A stretch of DNA of 64,000 bases from the NCBI RefSeq assembly GCF_028769735.1, contig NC_088172.1, positions 91,052,951 through 91,116,950 of the forward strand, written 5' to 3'. Source of the DNA: Zonotrichia leucophrys gambelii (taxonomy: Eukaryota > Chordata > Aves > Passeriformes > Passerellidae). The notes below the pieces were generated by a model. It searched no databases, had not been told where the DNA came from, and saw only the letters and a list, made by a program, of their open reading frames with translations. The position numbers and the translations under genes were made by a program. Positions 58,271 through 64,000 of the stretch are shown here, piece by piece (positions within the stretch are counted from its first letter, which is position 1; each line of letters opens with the position of its first letter).

Positions 58271-60657
58271 CTGTTGTCTCCTGTTTGCCAGAGGTTTCCT
58301 TACACAGCCCCTATTGAAGTTCTACTTAGAATAGCCTCTAACAGTCACCCACTATGGTTTTCCTCCTTATTTTAACTGGAGAGAAGACCCCTGTCACTCA
58401 GCTTGCTAGCTGCTCCTTGCTCAGTCTTCACTCTGTGTGAAGTGCCTGAAGCAGGGGGCTAAGGCTGTGTTTCTGCAGGGAGAGAGAAGCTGCCTGTCTT
58501 GCTAAATGCAGCAATGGGGTGCTGAGGAGCTTTACTTGCTTCTCTGTTTCTTCTGGAAGAGCTGAGGTTTACCCATCCACCACAGGAGACGGGGAAGAGT
58601 TAGGTCCCTGTAAAATATGTGTGAGAAATACCTGCCACTTAGAATTACTGCTGGCACTGACAGCCTTGCAGTGAAGGCTTGCAAACATAAAAACAATCCC
58701 CTGTACTCTCTGGAAGCAGAGAGCTGCCCAGGAGGCCAATTTTTTTATATACTCTAAAGGAGAGTTTTGTAAGTGCTTATTAAACCTCACTCAGTTAAAA
58801 AAAAAAATTAAAAAGGGCAGCCAGAATTAATGTAAAATGTGTCAGGGAAAACAAACCTTGTAAATACAGAATGTCTGAGCACTGGCCTGGAGAGGACAGA
58901 AACCCCTGCACAGCTCCATTCCCCCTGCCTTTCTTCGGGGCTGGTGGGATTTGTTTCCTAACTCCCATGTGGCATGAGACACAGTTCTTACCAGGCAGTG
59001 TTGTCAGGAGTCCTCTTTAGCCAGGCAGCATGGATGCAGTACACTCCAACATGTGAAAAAGCATCAGATCCCGAGAAAGCAGCCTTGTGGGGAAAAAAAA
59101 AATAAATTAAAGAACACTCCCCCCCTCCCCCAGCCCCCATCCGGGCCGGTCGGTTCACACCCTGCAGGCAGCTGCAGCACAGCACAGGCAGCGGGGCCGT
59201 GCAGCTCCGCATGGAACAGGCTGTCCCAGCTCGGGGATGCTGCCGTGCCAGGCTTTAAACACTCCGGTGTCAGCAGATGAAATCCCCAAGGAGGGGCCAT
59301 TTCCACCCAGCTCTGGCTGCTGCCTGTGAAAGTCCATGTTGCTCGTTCGCTCCAGCCCTGCAGTTAAACCTCGACACCTGGGCTGCTCAGCTTTCCCCCT
59401 TGTTTTGAGCGGGGCTGGGAGAACCTGCCAGGTTTATACTGGCCTTCCCTCTGCTTTTCCTTTGTAACTCTCAATGGGAGGAGGGTGCCAGTGCTCTCAG
59501 ATGTCTGCCTTCCACCTGCTGGGGCAGGTTTGCTGTGCTTGCCAGGATCCCACTGGCCAAGGAGCATCCTTCTGTAGTGGGTGAGCCCATGGTCCTTCCC
59601 CAAGGAGTCTTCTACAGATGTGTCCGTTCTCTCTCTTGCTGTGGTCTTGGGGATGTGGAAACTGGGACAGGGAGAGAGAGGTTTACTGGTTTGCCTCCCT
59701 AGCTCTAGGGGACAGATACTTTGAAGTTGTGGAGACTGGTGACAAGTTCAGGTGGTCCCTCAGGCTGGGTCCTGCAGCACTGAAATACCTCACAGCAGCT
59801 CAACCTGCCTCTGTTAGCTCAGAGGGTCTGAGTTGAACATAGTTGGCATAAAAGGCCTTTTTATTTTGGTCCTGCAGCTATCTGTGCCAAATCCTCATTC
59901 TGCTGAAGTCAGTAACAAAACACCCATTGACTACCATTGAGCCAGGATACAACCAATGGACCCCTCAAGGATGAGGAGTGAAGGATGGAGGAGAGGAAAA
60001 TTGTATTTCATGTGCCAGAAGTGACACAGAAAGCACTTCCATAATTCACCGGGTAGGTTATTTGAGAAAACCTGGTGAGGGTCACTTACATCTGAAGTTT
60101 GTGAACTTAGGGGAATGAAGTGTACAAATTCAGTGCTCTCATTGCACTCTGGAGGCTCTTATGGGGGAGCTTTGGTGTTGTGGGGTTTTGTTAGGTTTTT
60201 CCATGCACATGTGTGAAGTAGTATTTTATTTTAATTCCCCCAAGTTGCCTTTTTCTTTCTCTCTCCTTTTTTACCCCCCTGTGGTTTGAATTGCCTAAGA
60301 CTTCAGAAAGTAGCTGGTCCTGCTTTAAACTCCTCTTCTCGCACAACCCCTGTGGTTCACACCTGTGTTTTGGTGTTTGGCTGCCTGGAGGGGAATGGTT
60401 GCCTGTGGACTCAGGGATTTTGATGCTTTTACCTTTTTGAGCAACATGATGTTTGTTCTAAAAGTAACCTCAACTCTAATAAGCTAATTATTTATAATTT
60501 ATAATAAGCTGTTCATCCTCTACACTGACAGAGGGGGTGGCGTAAATCTGTGTGTGGAAATGTGACTTCTTAAAAAACCTTTTCTGCTGTTTCTCTTGAT
60601 GTTCAGTTCCTCCTTATTTTTTTCTTTATTCTCCTTCCTGTCTGTCTCGATGAGCAG
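58271..60657. other. Non-coding DNA, no gene seen
   Basis: No exon or RNA gene is supported. It contains an A-rich tract at about 58796-58815, the C-rich run at 59119-59138, and AT-rich palindromic sequence near 60480-60510. Confidence 0.55.
59119..59138 (-). other. C-rich run (minus-strand G4-capable)
   Basis: Three long C blocks in close succession could form a G-quadruplex on the minus strand if the longest is split. It is simple sequence, with no promoter features nearby other than modest CpG content to about 59230. Confidence 0.45.
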
Positions 60658-60692
60658 GGAGGGCCTAGTGGATTGTGGAATTGATTTCCAAG
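60658..60692 (+). other. Candidate 35-nt exon
   Basis: A pyrimidine-rich tract ending GAGCAG (60657) precedes the segment, and a consensus donor, TCCAAG|GTGAGT (GT at 60693), follows it. One frame is open across the whole segment and reads EGLVDCGIDFQ. An ATG at 60651 would start that frame just upstream. It could be a small internal 5' UTR exon or microexon of the gene promoted at 48 kb. I do not recognise the peptide. Paired splice-like sites this close also arise by chance. Confidence 0.22.
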
Positions 60693-61480
60693 GTGAGTTT
60701 TCGGTCTTGAGAGGTATTTTAAACTTAATTTTTTAAAGTCTTTGAGAATTAAAATTACAGGGTTTTTGTTGCGCAAAATCACTTTTCCTCTCAATTTTTA
60801 CATATCTGGTGCTTTTCTATGCCAAAGTGCCGATTATTGAAGACTTCAGAAATAATCTGGCAGTGTTGAAGTGTCCAAAGCACAATCAATAAACACAGTG
60901 CTCCTCTTACAATCTACACGTACCTCTGTCCTCTGGAGAACGAAGGATTCATCACTGGGTGGGCTCAGAGACACAGGCATTGCACGAGCTCTTCTGTCTT
61001 TCATCGCTGAGAGCCGACTCTAGAGAACCTTCCACTCCAGGCTGATTATGTCTTCTACTGAGCCCCAACTGCTTTTCTTTCCAGCTCTGTCTGAAGAGCA
61101 TGCAGAGCCAATAAAAGGAAGCTAAATGACACGCAAATGAGGAAAAAAAATATACTACTTTTGTTTTTCAATTAAGAAAAGACAGCTCTCAAACAATGCT
61201 AGGGTTTCTCTGGCGCTGAGGCGCGTGCAATCGCCCTAAATGGGCAAAAAAGCAAGTAGTATCTTTGTCAGCAACAATGGTCTAGCTTTTGGTTCTGGGT
61301 CTTCCAGAGCTGGAGCCAACTGGTAGATAATATTGGGGAAGATCTCCAAGTAACTCCCCCCGCCCCAATCCCCAGAAAGATGCAGCTTTTCCATTGTCTT
61401 TCTTCAGCTTTCTGCTTCCACATACCTAAGAAACATTGAAAACTCACTTGCAGACCAAAACCCTGCAACACCCTTTATTA

Positions 61481-61502
61481 CAACAGCAACAACAACAACA
61501 AA
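61481..61502. repeat. (CAA)n microsatellite
   Basis: Seven CAA-type units with one CAG interruption. The Gln-rich peptide in one frame is not evidence of a protein. Confidence 0.88.
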
Positions 61503-63339
61503 GTGACGTCCAGTCTCAACTCTTAACACCCACCCTCAAAATTGTGTTTAGCAAATGGATGAAAGTGCAGCAGAATTACATCTGGCTGAGGTTGCTGCTC
61601 AGCAAAATAGATGCATGAAAGACCTTCCATGAGCATTACCCTTTATTTCTGCCTGTGCAGTGCCACGTTTGGATGGGTTGGTGTTGTCTGGCTGCCCTTG
61701 TCACAGCTGTATGGCTTGGTTGGACAGCTCTCTTTTGACACCTGGGATGGTGCGGGTTTGTCTCTTTATGTACTGATCTTTGGTCAAGCTGATCTTTTAA
61801 GTTTGGCATTTTCATTTTCCCAGCAGGAGGTTTGGCTGGAAAGGCTAGAAGCAAAGTTTTTGAGATGAACAGAATTGATTGAGATCAAATGCTGGTATCG
61901 TACAGCTTCCTTTTTTTTTAAATGTTATTCTTTATCTTAAGACATACAACACTGATCCCTTTAATGCAGGCATGAAAGTGATTGGTTGAAGGAGGGAAGA
62001 GATGGTTTGAACTGTAAAGAACAAGCAGGCAACATTGTCTTAAGCTTTGATGGTCAGACACTATGAAATTCCTTTTTGAAGAGCCAGAGACAGACTTGCA
62101 AGCCCCCAAGCATGTCTTATTTTACCAACTCTTATCAGTTGGTCTAAGAAGATATCACCTCCTTGCTTCGCTTGCCATGAATGAAGTGATTTATGGAAAC
62201 TGGAGGAAAACATTCTTTACAATTCCCATTGGCACGCCAGAGGAGAAGGGGATAAAATAAAATTTTACAAAGCCAGGAGTCTAGCAGTGCTTATTTGAGC
62301 CCTCTCCTTGGTGGAATAAAGCCTCCATGCTTAGGCTGACATCCTGCTTTGGTGCTTTAGGGGTTAAACCCTCTTCAGAGAGTATTAGTGGGGAAAAAGG
62401 AAACTGAAAGCTGTGCTGAAAAGCTAGTAGGTGAGCCTGGGAGTTGCCTGATCTATTTTATCTTTTAAAAGGGCAAGCTCTGAATCAAGCTACAATGAAG
62501 ATGGAGTGAGATGTGAAAGCTTGACAGTCACACATACAGGAAATCTTGAATTATCTCTGAGCTTCCTGGAAAATGACGTAGTGAGGTTATCATAGTATTT
62601 ACTCAGTGATGATCCCACAGTTCTTACTGATCAGCTTTAAATAAGTGTTCACTACCAGCACCTCAGTCTTGGGTGGAAATGGGCTCGGTTGGGTTTGTTG
62701 GAAATGCTTGGCAGCGTCACCTGGCAATGATGAATAACTGAGCACAGGGAATGGAGCCTGGGCTGTTTTCTTTATCATGGGGGAAAAGGTTTGCTTTGTA
62801 CAGGGAATGTTTTTATACATTCCTGGCAGAGGCTGACAAACTTCAAACTCTTCTAGTCCCGAAGCCATTTAAAAATGTCTTCTTTAAATAGAGCATTGTA
62901 GAAGGAGCACTTTATGTCTTTAGGTCAGAGTCTGTCTTTTTTCAGGGGGAGGAGATAGCAGGAAGGGATGGAAAGCTGCTCATCTCCTCCTAACCCCATG
63001 CTGCTTTAAAAACGTGCTGGAATTGGGCAGGGTTTTTAATTCTTGCTAGCCCCATCCTCCCTTTCATGCTCTTATCTGTCTGAAGTGAAAGGAAGCGTGT
63101 CTGCTGTGAACACTGGAATAGCAAAGCCCCCCGCTCGCCCCCCAGACCCATGTGAGCAGCTCCAGAGTAGTCCATGGAAGTGACACTAGGGAGCAGAGAA
63201 AAGCCAGACTTCGGCAGCAGTGCTAAATTTCAGAGGTTTTGTTCACCCGAGATTCCAGGCGCAGGAATTGCTGGTAGCTGGCCAAGCAGCTTGGATGGCA
63301 GCCTACCTGTTCCTCAGCTCTGCTCAGCCTGCTCCCTAT

Positions 63340-63350
63340 CCCCCCCCCCC
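63340..63350. repeat. Poly(C) tract, 11 C
   Basis: Uninterrupted C run followed by a T-rich stretch. Mononucleotide tract. Confidence 0.9.
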
Positions 63351-64000
63351 TTTCTTTTTTTAATTGCATAATATGCTAGAAAATTATCTGGATTTGGGAC
63401 TTATTTTTAACCAGAAGAGGCTCGCTTCATCCGATCTGGTTTTCGATTTACCACCCAGCAAATGCTCCCTGAGGCTCTTGTAGCACTGAGACCCTGACTT
63501 CTTTAGCCTCCTCTTCTGCTTTCCAAGGGTCTCTTTGCTCTTAAATGTTTGTCTGTGTTGTTAAACTGTGTTGTCTGTCTGCTGAACTGGTGTGTGACAT
63601 CAAACTGTGTTAGACCTGCCTGGTGCAGTTGTTTTGCAGGCAGTAATTCCACTGGGTGGATTGGGAATTGTACTCAAATAAGGAAGGCAAATTTTGTCTC
63701 CTAGATGATAGCTGCATAATGTGAGAAGGGGTCTGGGGTAAAAATCTGTATGGCCATTGCAACTTCTTTCTAGATACCTGTGGCTAGAAAGCCTCTTCCA
63801 CTTTTGGGGGGATTTTTTAGGTTTTTTAAGGTTTTTTTTCTCTTTAAACAAGGCAGACTTCTTCATGCCAGAAGAATTTGTTAAACAGAGGGAAGGATAC
63901 AAGAATGAACAGGGAGCTCCTTGTGATCATATTAAAAGAGTGAGCGGGTTAGAGCTCCAGCACCTCACCATTCTACCTGAGAAAATGAGGGAGCATAATG

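Larger units (their letters stand above)
60693..64000. other. Non-coding DNA, no gene seen
   Basis: No further exon, RNA gene or named repeat is supported to the end of the window. A small patch with isolated CpGs at about 61195-61245 (GGCGCTGAGGCGCGTGCAATCG) stands out from its surroundings and may be regulatory. TGACGTC, a CRE-like site, lies at 61504-61510, just after the CAA repeat. Confidence 0.5.

Noticed and set aside
1..64000. CRISPR arrays, operons, phage or toxin-antitoxin systems
   Set aside because: No regularly spaced repeats, no packed gene clusters and no ribosome-binding-site pattern. The DNA is vertebrate in character.

Overview
This window looks like nuclear DNA of a vertebrate, most probably a bird. 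The clearest pointer is a CR1 non-LTR retrotransposon 3' end at about 28340-28436, with the avian-type tail motif and a terminal ATTCTGTGATTCT-like octamer repeat. Interspersed repeats are otherwise sparse, which fits a compact avian genome. There is no bacterial-style gene packing, no operon, no CRISPR array, no tRNA or rRNA that I can recognise, and no intact protein-coding gene body. The longest reading frames are what chance gives in 64 kb, or they lie in GC-rich DNA where stop codons are rare. I recognise no protein family in any of them.

Layout. From 1 to 9.7 kb the DNA is AT-leaning and non-genic, with one 14-bp perfect snap-back hairpin, one poly(A) tract preceded by AATAAA, and a weak pair of phase-compatible exon-like segments. 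At 9.76-10.15 kb is a GC-richer block with a full CRE palindrome (TGACGTCA). From 10.2 to 20.6 kb there is little except a compact CpG-rich block at 14.37-14.6 kb. A second promoter-like block at 20.64-21.04 kb ends in a good splice donor and contains a short in-frame start. From 21 to 46 kb there is only simple sequence, small tandem duplications, the CR1 fragment, a CpG-rich block at 32.6-32.96 kb and a long element with the look of a conserved non-coding sequence at 33.9-34.4 kb.

The main functional site is the CpG island at about 47.9-49.55 kb. It has CCAAT and TATA-like boxes, long pyrimidine tracts typical of 5' UTRs, a G-quadruplex-capable run, and three separate good + strand splice donors (GT at 48104, 48896 and 49294). 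I read it as a promoter with several alternative non-coding first exons of a gene transcribed to the right, whose coding exons lie beyond the window. The CpG-rich blocks just upstream (46.2-46.9 kb) and the element at 57.9-58.27 kb would be its proximal and intronic regulatory DNA. The gene cannot be named from what is here.

From 49.6 to 64 kb the DNA would be intron 1 under this reading. It holds an exceptional inverted repeat (two 22-nt arms with one mismatch and a 5-nt loop, 52964-53012), a POU-like palindrome, and a 35-nt exon-like segment with consensus splice sites at 60658-60692. I found no evidence for a wholly new biological system. The near-perfect hairpin and the multi-donor promoter are the observations most worth checking.
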